DNA of 15,892 bases from Candidatus Cryptobacteroides faecihippi. Lineage in GTDB: Bacteria; Bacteroidota; Bacteroidia; Bacteroidales; UBA932. This document shows, piece by piece, positions 1-6,855 of the stretch. Each line of letters begins with the position of its first letter. Positions within the stretch are counted from its first letter, which is position 1. The translations under genes were made by a program, and so were the position numbers. Under the pieces are notes generated by a model. The model saw nothing but the letters and a program-made list of their open reading frames with translations. It was not told the origin of the DNA and did no database searches. Where the stretch lies: the NCBI GenBank assembly GCA_018066065.1, contig JAGHSC010000113.1, positions 1-15,892 of the forward strand, given 5' to 3'.

Positions 1-354
1 GCGGTACTGAGGCAGCAGTGCGGCGTGGAGGTTGAAGGTACCGAGCCTTGGCATGGTCCAGACCTCCTCAGGAAGCATCCTGAAGGCCACTACGACGAAC
101 ATGTCGGCCTTGAGGGCTCTCAGCTGCTCGAGGAACTCTGGGTCCTTGAGCTTGAGTGGCTGGAGGACCGGTATACCGTGCTCCACGGCGAACTTCTTGA
201 CTGCGCTTTCGTTCACCTTCTGCCCTCGTCCGCTCGGCTTGTCGGCGACGGTGACCACGCCGACGATGTTGTATTCCTTCTCCAGGAGTGCCTGCAGCGG
301 TGCAACGGCAAACTCCGGAGTTCCCATGTAAACTATTCTTGTCTTTCTGAACAT
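1..354 (-). other. fmt: Fmt domain of the fusion: methionyl-tRNA formyltransferase, N-terminal 118 residues
   Basis: From the internal ATG at 354 the frame encodes a normal Fmt N-terminus: RIVYMGTPEFAV, then DKPSGRGQKV (folate/GTxDxPxGRG-type loop), VVVAFRMLPEEVW, MPRLGTFNLHAALLPQYR. Counting from this Met, the catalytic Asn and His of the NxH motif are N108 and H110, within one residue of free-standing Fmt of E. coli, so nothing is missing from the Fmt start. The motif usually reads HxSLLP; here Ser is Ala (HAALLP). The catalytic Asp and the C-terminal tRNA-binding domain lie beyond the window. The internal ATG could also serve as an independent start. No Shine-Dalgarno-like sequence precedes it, but that says little in Bacteroidota. 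Confidence 0.9.
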
Positions 355-1776
355 ACCCGTGATCTTGCTCTTGAGTTTTCTCCACCAGGTCTTGATCGAT
401 TCCATGTTGGAGAGGTCGGTGTCATTGATTGCCTTCCATGTCAGGAACAGTCCGATCGGAAGCAGCACTCCGGCTGAGATGAAGGCTCCGAAGGCGGCTG
501 AGACGGATCCGTCCTTGGCCAGCTTGACTCCGGTGATGTCCACTACCCAGTAGAGCACGAACATCAGCAGGGATGCAATGGCCGAGACTCCGATGCCTCC
601 CTTCCTGATCAGGGCTCCCAGAGGCGCTCCGATGAAGAACATGATGAAGCACGCTATCGCCTGGCTGTAGCGCCTGAGGAACTCGAGCGCAGTCCTGCGC
701 AGCCTGACCGTGTAGTCGAATGCTCCGAACTGGTAGGTCGTGAGGTTCGACTCCATCTGCCTTGCGTTCTTCGCGGCGTTCTCCAGCGACTCGGCAGTGG
801 CTTCATCGGAGGAGAAGTTGAGGAATGAGGCGTCCTCGAAGTTCCTGGATATTCCTGAAGGGATTGTGTCAAGCTGCCTGGACATGCTGAACAGGTAGGA
901 TGCGGCCGTGCTCATGAGCTGGAGCTGCTTCGTGCTGTCCCTGACATCCCTGAGCTTGTCCCTGTCGGAATGGAGGGACTTCAGAGGCAGAACCTTTACC
1001 TGGTCTCCGAACCTCGCGCTGTCAGAGTGCTGGAACGCATAGTTCTGGAGCGCCATGACCATCTCCTGCTTCGAGAACTCGATCTTCTGCAGCTGGTAGC
1101 TTGTGTCCTTGTAGGCCCTGCTGTTTGTCTCCTGGTAGTTGACTCCGTTGTAAAGCTTGAAGGTGAGGTAGGACTTGTCCTTCGACATCTTCATGATGGC
1201 GGAATCTGCCAGCGTCAGGCGGGTGTTTCCGTCGCCTGAATGGTCGTAGAGCATCACTCCGGTCATCATTCCGGTCTTCTCATCCCTGTCCATGACCCTG
1301 AGGACGTAGCCTTCGACTCCGTCGTAGAAGGTTCCGGAAGGGATCTTGATCTCATCCTTAGTCTGCCCGATGTCCTCCCTGAGCGTGTAGATCTCGTTGT
1401 AGGCCAGCGGGACAAGGCTGTTGATGACGTAGAACGTGCCGATCGTGATGACAACCGATGCGATGAGGAGAGGAAGCATCACCCTGAGGACGGAAACTCC
1501 CGCGGCCTTGAGGGCTATGAGCTCGTTGTTCTCTCCCATGCTGCCGATCGTCATCATGGAAGCCAGCAGGGTGGCAAGAGGCAGGGCCAGCGGCAGGACC
1601 GTACAGCTTCCCCAGAAGAGGAACTCTCCCACGACGCTCAGACTCAGTCCCTTGCCGACCAGCTCGTCAATGTAGACCCAGAGGAACTGCATGACAAGGA
1701 TGAAGATGACCACCAGCAGGATCATGAAGAATGGTCCTATGAAGGTGGTGAGTATGAATCTGTCTATCTTCTTCAT
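1..1776 (-). CDS. LptF/LptG-family permease fused in frame to methionyl-tRNA formyltransferase (partial, 3' end outside window)
   Basis: One open frame runs from the ATG at 1776 to the window edge: 592 codons with no stop. Residues 1-474 read as an LptF/LptG (YjgP/YjgQ) permease, the inner-membrane part of the ABC exporter that extracts lipopolysaccharide. Visible are the start MKKIDRFIL, hydrophobic helices near residues 8-30, 55-80 and 97-120, a long polar middle (periplasmic jellyroll plus a helical insert), and C-terminal helices near 370-391, 395-416 and 430-451 with the family signature IGAPLGALIRKGG. Residues 475-592 are the N-terminal part of Fmt, which formylates Met-tRNA(fMet). LptF and LptG cannot be told apart here. 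The start lies 27 bases after the alaS stop, so co-transcription with alaS is likely. Both halves look complete at the junction, so a real fusion is the direct reading. A sequencing error that removed a stop or a frame change is the alternative. Confidence 0.92.
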   Translation of the reverse strand, partial: MKKIDRFILTTFIGPFFMILLVVIFILVMQFLWVYIDELVGKGLSLSVVGEFLFWGSCTVLPLALPLATLLASMMTIGSMGENNELIALKAAGVSVLRVMLPLLIASVVITIGTFYVINSLVPLAYNEIYTLREDIGQTKDEIKIPSGTFYDGVEGYVLRVMDRDEKTGMMTGVMLYDHSGDGNTRLTLADSAIMKMSKDKSYLTFKLYNGVNYQETNSRAYKDTSYQLQKIEFSKQEMVMALQNYAFQHSDSARFGDQVKVLPLKSLHSDRDKLRDVRDSTKQLQLMSTAASYLFSMSRQLDTIPSGISRNFEDASFLNFSSDEATAESLENAAKNARQMESNLTTYQFGAFDYTVRLRRTALEFLRRYSQAIACFIMFFIGAPLGALIRKGGIGVSAIASLLMFVLYWVVDITGVKLAKDGSVSAAFGAFISAGVLLPIGLFLTWKAINDTDLSNMESIKTWWRKLKSKITGMFRKTRIVYMGTPEFAVAPLQALLEKEYNIVGVVTVADKPSGRGQKVNESAVKKFAVEHGIPVLQPLKLKDPEFLEQLRALKADMFVVVAFRMLPEEVWTMPRLGTFNLHAALLPQYR

Positions 1777-1803
1777 CCCGGTGCGATGCTTGGATGTGCT
1801 GTC

Positions 1804-4431
1804 TTATGCTGTTGCAACCTCGACGAGCTTGTCGAGAGCGTCCTTCAGTCCGTCGGTGTTGCGTCCGCCTGCGGTTGCGAGGCCAGGCTGTCCGCCGCCA
1901 CCGCCCTGGATGAACTTGGCTGCCTCACGAATATCCTTGCCTGCGTTCTTTCCTGCAGCAACGAGATCCTGTGAGTACATCAGGAGAAGCATAGGCTTGC
2001 CCTCGCTCTCGATTGCGGCTGCGATGGCAGTGTTGACAAGCTCCTTCTGCAAAAGTGTTGCCGCATCCCTGAGCATGGTGGAATCCATGACTGCATCGGC
2101 GGTCTGCTTGACGACGATGATGCTCTTTCCGTTGACTTCAGATGCTGATTCCTTGAGGCGGGAAGCGAGCTCGGCAGCCTTCTGCCTTGCGAACTCTTCA
2201 GCCTTCTTCTTGTACTCGGAGTTCTCGTTGATCATCTTCTGGATGGCTCCCGGAAGGTCAGGGACATTGTTGAAGAATGCCCTTGCTGTGCGGAGCATGT
2301 CCTGGAAACTCTCTGAATAAGCCTCGGCAGCCTCGCCGGTGACGGCTTCGATACGCCTGATGCCTGCTGCGATCGCAGACTCGCCGGTGATCTGGAAGTA
2401 GCCGATGTTTCCGGTTGCGCTGGTGTGGCATCCACCACAGAGCTCGACGCTGTTGCCGAACTTGACGACTCTGACGACATCGCCGTACTTCTCGCCGAAC
2501 AGTGCGATGGCTCCCATCTCCCTGGCCTCGTCCATTGTGGCATCCCTCTTCTCCTCGAGAGGATGGTTGGCCCTGATGAGGGCGTTGACCTTCTTCTCGA
2601 CGAGGCGGATCTGCTCGTCGGTCATCTTCTCGAAGTGTGAGAAGTCGAAGCGGAGATAGTTGTCACAGACGTAGGAACCCTTCTGCTCGACGTGTGTTCC
2701 GAGGACTTCGCGGAGAACCTCGTCGAGAAGGTGCGTGCAGCTGTGGTTGTTGGCAATCTTCTGCCTGCGCTCTGCATCGACCACGAGGGTGAATCTCTCG
2801 GTAGGGTCTGAAGGCAGCTTCTCTGCGATGTGGACGGTCAGGCCGTTCTCCTTGACGGTGTTGGTGATGGCGATCTTCTCGCCGCTCTCTGAGATCATGC
2901 AGCCGGTGTCGCCGACCTCGCCACCCATCTCACCGTAGAAAGGTGTCTGGTCAAAGACGAGCTGGAGCATCTCCTTGTTCTTCTGCTTGACTGTCCTCTG
3001 CCTGAGGAGCCTTGCTCCCTCGATGGTGGTGTTGTCGTAGCCCACGAACTCTTCCTCTCCTGGATAGTACTCTACCCAGTCGCCGAATTCATTGGCGGTT
3101 GCGTTGCGTGCCCTTTCCTTCTGCTTCTGGAGCTCGGCGCTGAAGCCTTCCATGTCGACGGTGTAGCCGTTCTCTCCGGCGATGAGCTCGGTGAGGTCGA
3201 TCGGGAATCCGTAGGTGTCATAGAGGACGAATGCGTCTGTTCCAGGGATCGTCTTGGTTGCTGCATTCCTTGCGATGTAGTCATCCATGAGCTTGATGCC
3301 GCGGTCGAGGGTCCTGAGGAATGACATTTCCTCCTCCCTGATCACACTCTCGATGAGCTTCTGCTGCTTTGCGAGCTCAGGATAGGCCTCGCCCATGTCT
3401 GAGACGAGCTGAGGGATGAGGGCGCAGAGGAACGGCTCGTTGAATCCGAGGAATGTGTAGCCGTAGCGGACGGCACGGCGGAGGATTCTCCTGATGACGT
3501 AGCCAGCCTTCACGTTGGAAGGAAGCTGTCCGTCGGCGATAGAGAATGCGATTGCCCTGATGTGGTCTGCGATCACCCTCATTGCAACCTCCACGTTGCC
3601 GTTCTCGTGATATTTGTGTCCTGAAAGCTCCTCGATCTTTCCGATGCATCCTGAGAAGATGTCGGTGTCATAGTTGCTGGTCTTGCCCTGGAGAACCATG
3701 CAAAGCCTTTCGAAACCCATTCCGGTGTCGATGTTCTTTGCCGGGAGGGACTCGAGGGAACCGTCAGCCTTGCGGTTGTACTGCATGAACACGAGGTTCC
3801 AGATCTCGATCACCTCGTCGTTGTCGGTGTTCACGAGATCCTTTCCAGGGATCTTTGCGATCTCTTCGTCGCTGCGCAGGTCGATGTGGATCTCGCTGCA
3901 AGGGCCGCAAGGACCGGTGTCACCCATCTCCCAGAAGTTGTCATGCTTGTTTCCGAGGATGATGTGGTCCTCCGGCATGAGCTTCTTCCAGGCCTCCCTT
4001 GCCTCCTCGTCGAGAGTTGTGCCATCCTCGGCTGCTCCCTCGAAGACGGTGGCGTAGAGCTTTGACTTGTCGATCTTGTAGACCTCCGTGAGGAGTTCCC
4101 ATGCCCATGTGATGGCCTCTGTCTTGAAATAGTCACCGAAACTCCAGTTTCCGAGCATCTCGAACATGGTGTGGTGTCTTCCGTCGTGTCCCACTGCCTC
4201 GAGGTCATTGTGCTTTCCACTGACTCTCAGACATTTCTGTGAGTCGGAAGCTCTCTTTGACTTTGGTGCAGAGTTGCCGAGGAAGATGTCCTTGAACTGG
4301 TTCATACCAGCGTTGGTGAACATCAATGTCGGATCGTTCTTGATGACCATAGGTGCAGATGGCACGATGGTGTGGCCCTTTGATTCGAAGAAATCAAGGA
4401 ATTGCTGTCTTATCTCTTTGGACGTGTACAT
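1804..4431 (-). CDS. alaS: Alanine--tRNA ligase (AlaRS)
   Basis: Charges tRNA(Ala) with alanine and hydrolyses Ser/Gly mischarged tRNA in the cytoplasm. The length, 875 residues, is normal for full-length bacterial AlaRS. The class II aminoacylation core starts at the N-terminus (FTNAGMNQFKDIFLG, then GRHHTMFEMLGNWSFGDYFK). The tRNA-binding part is followed by the editing domain, with zinc ligands H563 and H567 (HSCTH) and C665 and H669 (CGGCH). The C-Ala (DHHA1) domain ends with a glycine-rich run before QPGLATAGGRN. The residue between CGG and H is Cys here, where Thr is common. This gives an additional cysteine in the metal loop, probably tolerated. The ATG at 4431 gives the family's usual start (YTSKEIRQQFLDFF). 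It is transcribed divergently from the M23 genes and is followed after 27 bases by the permease-Fmt fusion. Confidence 0.98.
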   Translation of the reverse strand: MYTSKEIRQQFLDFFESKGHTIVPSAPMVIKNDPTLMFTNAGMNQFKDIFLGNSAPKSKRASDSQKCLRVSGKHNDLEAVGHDGRHHTMFEMLGNWSFGDYFKTEAITWAWELLTEVYKIDKSKLYATVFEGAAEDGTTLDEEAREAWKKLMPEDHIILGNKHDNFWEMGDTGPCGPCSEIHIDLRSDEEIAKIPGKDLVNTDNDEVIEIWNLVFMQYNRKADGSLESLPAKNIDTGMGFERLCMVLQGKTSNYDTDIFSGCIGKIEELSGHKYHENGNVEVAMRVIADHIRAIAFSIADGQLPSNVKAGYVIRRILRRAVRYGYTFLGFNEPFLCALIPQLVSDMGEAYPELAKQQKLIESVIREEEMSFLRTLDRGIKLMDDYIARNAATKTIPGTDAFVLYDTYGFPIDLTELIAGENGYTVDMEGFSAELQKQKERARNATANEFGDWVEYYPGEEEFVGYDNTTIEGARLLRQRTVKQKNKEMLQLVFDQTPFYGEMGGEVGDTGCMISESGEKIAITNTVKENGLTVHIAEKLPSDPTERFTLVVDAERRQKIANNHSCTHLLDEVLREVLGTHVEQKGSYVCDNYLRFDFSHFEKMTDEQIRLVEKKVNALIRANHPLEEKRDATMDEAREMGAIALFGEKYGDVVRVVKFGNSVELCGGCHTSATGNIGYFQITGESAIAAGIRRIEAVTGEAAEAYSESFQDMLRTARAFFNNVPDLPGAIQKMINENSEYKKKAEEFARQKAAELASRLKESASEVNGKSIIVVKQTADAVMDSTMLRDAATLLQKELVNTAIAAAIESEGKPMLLLMYSQDLVAAGKNAGKDIREAAKFIQGGGGGQPGLATAGGRNTDGLKDALDKLVEVATA

Positions 4432-4506
4432 GATTGTGTGTCAATATTTTCAGTTAAAATCTCCTCCAATGCTTCCGAACTTGATTCCGGGCAGGCATGG
4501 AATTAG

Positions 4507-4514
4507 CAAATTTA
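4507..4514 (-). promoter_or_regulatory. Putative alaS promoter, Bacteroidota -7 box
   Basis: Read on the minus strand, this is TAAATTTG, a full match to the Bacteroidota -7 consensus TAnnTTTG. A TTTG (-33-like) lies at 4537-4540 with a 22-base spacer, slightly longer than the usual 19-21. Transcription would begin near 4500 and leave a leader of about 70 bases before the alaS ATG. The surrounding DNA is much richer in AT than the coding regions. Predicted only from the consensus. Confidence 0.5.
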
Positions 4515-4520
4515 CAACAA

Positions 4521-4532
4521 AAATCGCGATTT
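4521..4532. promoter_or_regulatory. Perfect 12-base palindrome in the divergent promoter region, possible operator
   Basis: AAATCGCGATTT is its own reverse complement. It lies in the spacer of the predicted alaS promoter and overlaps the TTTG (4530-4533) upstream of the plus-strand -7 box. A dimeric regulator bound here could affect both directions. No regulator can be assigned from the sequence, and a palindrome of this length can arise by chance in an AT-rich spacer. Confidence 0.3.
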
Positions 4533-4547
4533 GTCGCAAATAATAAA

Positions 4548-4555
4548 TATATTTG
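4548..4555 (+). promoter_or_regulatory. Putative promoter of the M23/MerR/nif3 unit, Bacteroidota -7 box
   Basis: TATATTTG fully matches TAnnTTTG and lies just upstream of the first M23 start at 4563. A TTTG at 4530-4533 is the nearest -33 candidate, but its 14-base spacer is shorter than usual. Transcription from this box would start near 4561-4563, almost at the ATG, implying a leaderless or nearly leaderless message. The promoter strength and the exact start remain uncertain. Confidence 0.45.
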
Positions 4556-4562
4556 TAGAATT

Positions 4563-5567
4563 ATGAGCAATTATGTTCTCAATCCTGAGACCTTGCTCTA
4601 CGAGATCAAGGAAGCATCCCTGAAATCGAAGTTTTTCAAGGGATTTCTCTTGTTTGCCGGGAGCGTCCTCCTCGCCGCGGTCTACATCTGGCTGGTCACG
4701 TCCGTGGCCGGCATCGAACTTCCGAAGACGACTTTCTTGAAAGCCCAGAGATCCAGGTGGATCTCCAGGATGGAAGTCATGAACAGCAAGCTTGACAGCT
4801 ACGAGGAAGTGCTTGACGCCATCGAGGTCAGGGATGAGGACATCTACCGTTCGGTCTTCGGAATGAATGAGATACCGGCCAGCGTGCGCAATGCCGGGAT
4901 CGGTGGCCCTGAGCGCTATTCGATGCTGGACGGAATCGAGCCGGGCAACGTGCTGAAGAACACCTTGCTCCGTCTGGACACCATTTCGATGAGGACTTGC
5001 GTGCAGGCCACCTCGCTCGACGAGGTTTCGTCGGTGTCGAGACGCGCCGGTGACATGGCGGACTGTGTGCCGGCCGTTCCTCCGGTGATCCCGGATGAGG
5101 GCGTCTACACCTTGTCAAGCCCGTTCGGCTACAGGTCCGACCCGTTCAACGGCTCGTCGAAGATGCACACCGGAGTCGATTTCGCGATGAAGATCGGCAA
5201 CCCGGTGTTCGCCACCGGTGATGGTGTGGTAGAGATGGTTGCATTCGACTTCTTCGGCTACGGCAACTGCATCACGATCAACCACGGCTTCGGCTACAAG
5301 ACCATGTATGCCCACCTGAACACCGTCAAGGTCATCGAGGGCATGAAGGTGAAGAGGGGAGACCAGATCGCCGATTCCGGCAAGTCCGGAAGAGCCAGCG
5401 GAGCCCATCTGCATTACGAGGTGATCTACAGGGACGAAAAGGTCAACCCTGCCAACTATTACGATCTTTCGATGCCGAAGGATGAATATATGAAGATGGT
5501 TACCACCAGGGCCCAGGAATCGGGCCGTGGCCAGGGTCGCCATGGTTTCAGCATACACAGGAGGTAA
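4563..5567 (+). CDS. Membrane-anchored M23 family (LytM-type) metallopeptidase, first of two
   Basis: Probable zinc endopeptidase acting on peptidoglycan cross-bridges from the inner membrane. The protein has 334 residues: a short cytoplasmic tail (YVLNPETLLYE), a transmembrane helix near 27-47, a helical, probably coiled-coil stalk to about 100, a linker, and a C-terminal M23 domain from about 180. The zinc and catalytic residues are intact: H202 and D206 (HTGVD), and H282 and H284 (HLHYEV). The FATGDGVV and GFGYKTMYAHL segments are typical. I chose the ATG at 4563 because the tail after it resembles that of related Bacteroidales proteins. An in-frame ATG at 4497 would add 22 unconvincing residues and lies upstream of the predicted promoter. 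The second M23 gene follows after 3 bases. Confidence 0.93.
   Translation: MSNYVLNPETLLYEIKEASLKSKFFKGFLLFAGSVLLAAVYIWLVTSVAGIELPKTTFLKAQRSRWISRMEVMNSKLDSYEEVLDAIEVRDEDIYRSVFGMNEIPASVRNAGIGGPERYSMLDGIEPGNVLKNTLLRLDTISMRTCVQATSLDEVSSVSRRAGDMADCVPAVPPVIPDEGVYTLSSPFGYRSDPFNGSSKMHTGVDFAMKIGNPVFATGDGVVEMVAFDFFGYGNCITINHGFGYKTMYAHLNTVKVIEGMKVKRGDQIADSGKSGRASGAHLHYEVIYRDEKVNPANYYDLSMPKDEYMKMVTTRAQESGRGQGRHGFSIHRR
5559..5565 (+). promoter_or_regulatory. Shine-Dalgarno-like AGGAGGT before the second M23 gene
   Basis: AGGAGGT lies about 5 bases before the ATG at 5571 and overlaps the last codons and stop of the first M23 gene. Strong Shine-Dalgarno sequences are uncommon in Bacteroidota. Here it also spells the final arginine codons, so it may be incidental or may aid re-initiation on the coupled message. 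Confidence 0.4.
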
Positions 5568-5570
5568 GGC

Positions 5571-6521
5571 ATGGGAAGCAAGTTCATGTTCGACAAGACT
5601 CATCTCGAGTTCAGGAAAGTCACCAGGTCCACATGGGAGATTTTCCTGAAGGGCTTGAAGTACTTCCTGGTGACTGTCTCGCTCGCCGTCGTCTACTACA
5701 TCGTGTTCTCGCTTTTCGTGGACACCGATGTCGAGAAGCAGCTCGCACAGGAGAACCAGGCCTATCGCCAGGTATATTCACAGATGCAGCGCCGGGAGGC
5801 ACTGGTCGGGGATGTCATCGAAGGACTGAAGGTGAAGGATGATGCAATCTACCAGCAGCTCTTCAAGTCTTCCGTCTCAGACATCAGGGGCGGAGTGCTG
5901 GACCTTCTCCTTGCGCCGGAGGATTCCGTACGCGACAAGGATCTGGTCGACTATGTCGGAAAGAAGCTGGGCACGCTCTCTGGCTCGGCCAGGAGGATAG
6001 AGGACAACTTCCAGGAGATCATGCTCCTGCTGCAGGGCGCAGAATCGTCTGTCCCCCCGATGTCGTGTCCTCTGGAATCCTTCTCCTATGCCCGTGCCGG
6101 TGCGTCCCTCGGTCAGAGGATCAACCCTTTCTACAAGATTCCTGTCATGCATGACGGCCTTGACCTTGTCGCTCCACAGGGGGCTGCGGTCATTGCGTCG
6201 GCGCCGGGTGTCGTGACGGGAACCACCCGCTCCGGAAAGGGCAAGGGAAATGTCGTCGAGATCGCTCATCCTGGTGGCTATGTGACCAGGTATGCCCACC
6301 TGGATGACATCCGGGTGTCTCAGGGCCAGAGGGTGCGTCTCGGGACGCTGATAGGTCACGTGGGCATGTCGGGAAACTCATTCGCCCCTCACCTCCACTA
6401 TGAAGTCTGCAGGGACAGCGTCAGGCTCGACCCTGTCAACCATTTCTTTGCCTCCGCCAGCCCGGAGGACTACATGGAAATGCTTTTTATGGCTACAAAT
6501 GCCGGACAATCAATGGATTAG
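5571..6521 (+). CDS. Membrane-anchored M23 family (LytM-type) metallopeptidase, second of two
   Basis: Paralogue of the preceding gene with the same plan in 316 residues: a cytoplasmic tail of about 25 residues, a transmembrane helix near 29-50 (FLVTVSLAVVYYIVFSLFV), a helical stalk with heptad-like stretches (about 55-90), and an M23 domain from about 165. Catalytic residues are intact: H194 and D198 (HDGLD), and H274 and H276 (HLHYEV). The stalk differs from the first copy, while VKDDAIYQQLF matches VRDEDIYRSVF at the same place, supporting an old duplication. It starts 3 bases after the previous stop, with AGGAGGT just before the ATG. It is probably a periplasmic murein hydrolase or its regulator. 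Both copies keep their metal ligands, so an inactive activator role like that of EnvC is less likely. Confidence 0.92.
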   Translation: MGSKFMFDKTHLEFRKVTRSTWEIFLKGLKYFLVTVSLAVVYYIVFSLFVDTDVEKQLAQENQAYRQVYSQMQRREALVGDVIEGLKVKDDAIYQQLFKSSVSDIRGGVLDLLLAPEDSVRDKDLVDYVGKKLGTLSGSARRIEDNFQEIMLLLQGAESSVPPMSCPLESFSYARAGASLGQRINPFYKIPVMHDGLDLVAPQGAAVIASAPGVVTGTTRSGKGKGNVVEIAHPGGYVTRYAHLDDIRVSQGQRVRLGTLIGHVGMSGNSFAPHLHYEVCRDSVRLDPVNHFFASASPEDYMEMLFMATNAGQSMD

Positions 6522-6537
6522 AAAACAAGAGAAAGAT

Positions 6538-6855
6538 ATGGAAAAGTTGTACTACACAATCGGTGAAGCTGCCGAGATCCTTGGCGAGAGCACTTCTCTC
6601 GTCAGGTTCTGGTCCAATTCCTTCACCAGGTATCTCAATCCGAAGAGGAATGCCAAGGGAAACAGGCTCTTCACGAAGGATGACATCGAGGTCCTCAAGC
6701 AGATCCATCTGCTCGTCAAGGTCCAGGGAATGACCCTGGAAGGCGCGGCCAAGAAGATGAATGCCGAGAAGAAGAATGTCGATGGCAAGGTCAAGGTGCT
6801 GGAAAGCCTCAAGGAGATCCGCCAGCAGCTTGTCGAAGTACGCAAGTCATTATGA
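6538..6855 (+). CDS. Small MerR-type helix-turn-helix protein
   Basis: A 105-residue protein with a MerR-like winged HTH at the N-terminus (YYTIGEAAEILGESTSLVRFW, about residues 5-25, then GNRLFTKDDIEVLKQIHLL). A short C-terminal helix follows, with the conserved GMTLEGAAKKM and a helical end at about 80-105. It is much shorter than metal- or drug-sensing MerR proteins, has no effector domain and no cysteine sensor, and matches the small MerR proteins I recall beside M23 and Nif3-like genes in Bacteroidales. Its target is unknown. The ATG at 6538 is chosen because the family's KLYYTIGE start follows at once. An ATG at 6400 would read through the M23 coding sequence in another frame. The stop overlaps the next start (ATGA). 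Confidence 0.88.
   Translation: MEKLYYTIGEAAEILGESTSLVRFWSNSFTRYLNPKRNAKGNRLFTKDDIEVLKQIHLLVKVQGMTLEGAAKKMNAEKKNVDGKVKVLESLKEIRQQLVEVRKSL

Noticed and set aside
1777..1803. Terminator between alaS and the permease-Fmt gene
   Set aside because: The 27-base gap has no stem-loop with a T-run; the genes are probably co-transcribed.
1240..1974. Plus-strand 244-codon open frame opposite the permease and alaS ends
   Set aside because: It lies antisense to strongly recognisable proteins, has low-complexity acidic/His-rich composition with no known domain, and spans the junction of two real genes.
4497..4562. Upstream in-frame ATG for the first M23 protein
   Set aside because: The 22 extra residues resemble no family N-terminus and run through the AT-rich promoter region; the ATG at 4563 starts the expected cytoplasmic tail.
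6400..6537. Upstream in-frame ATG for the small MerR protein
   Set aside because: It would overlap the M23 C-terminus in another frame, and the family start is at 6538.
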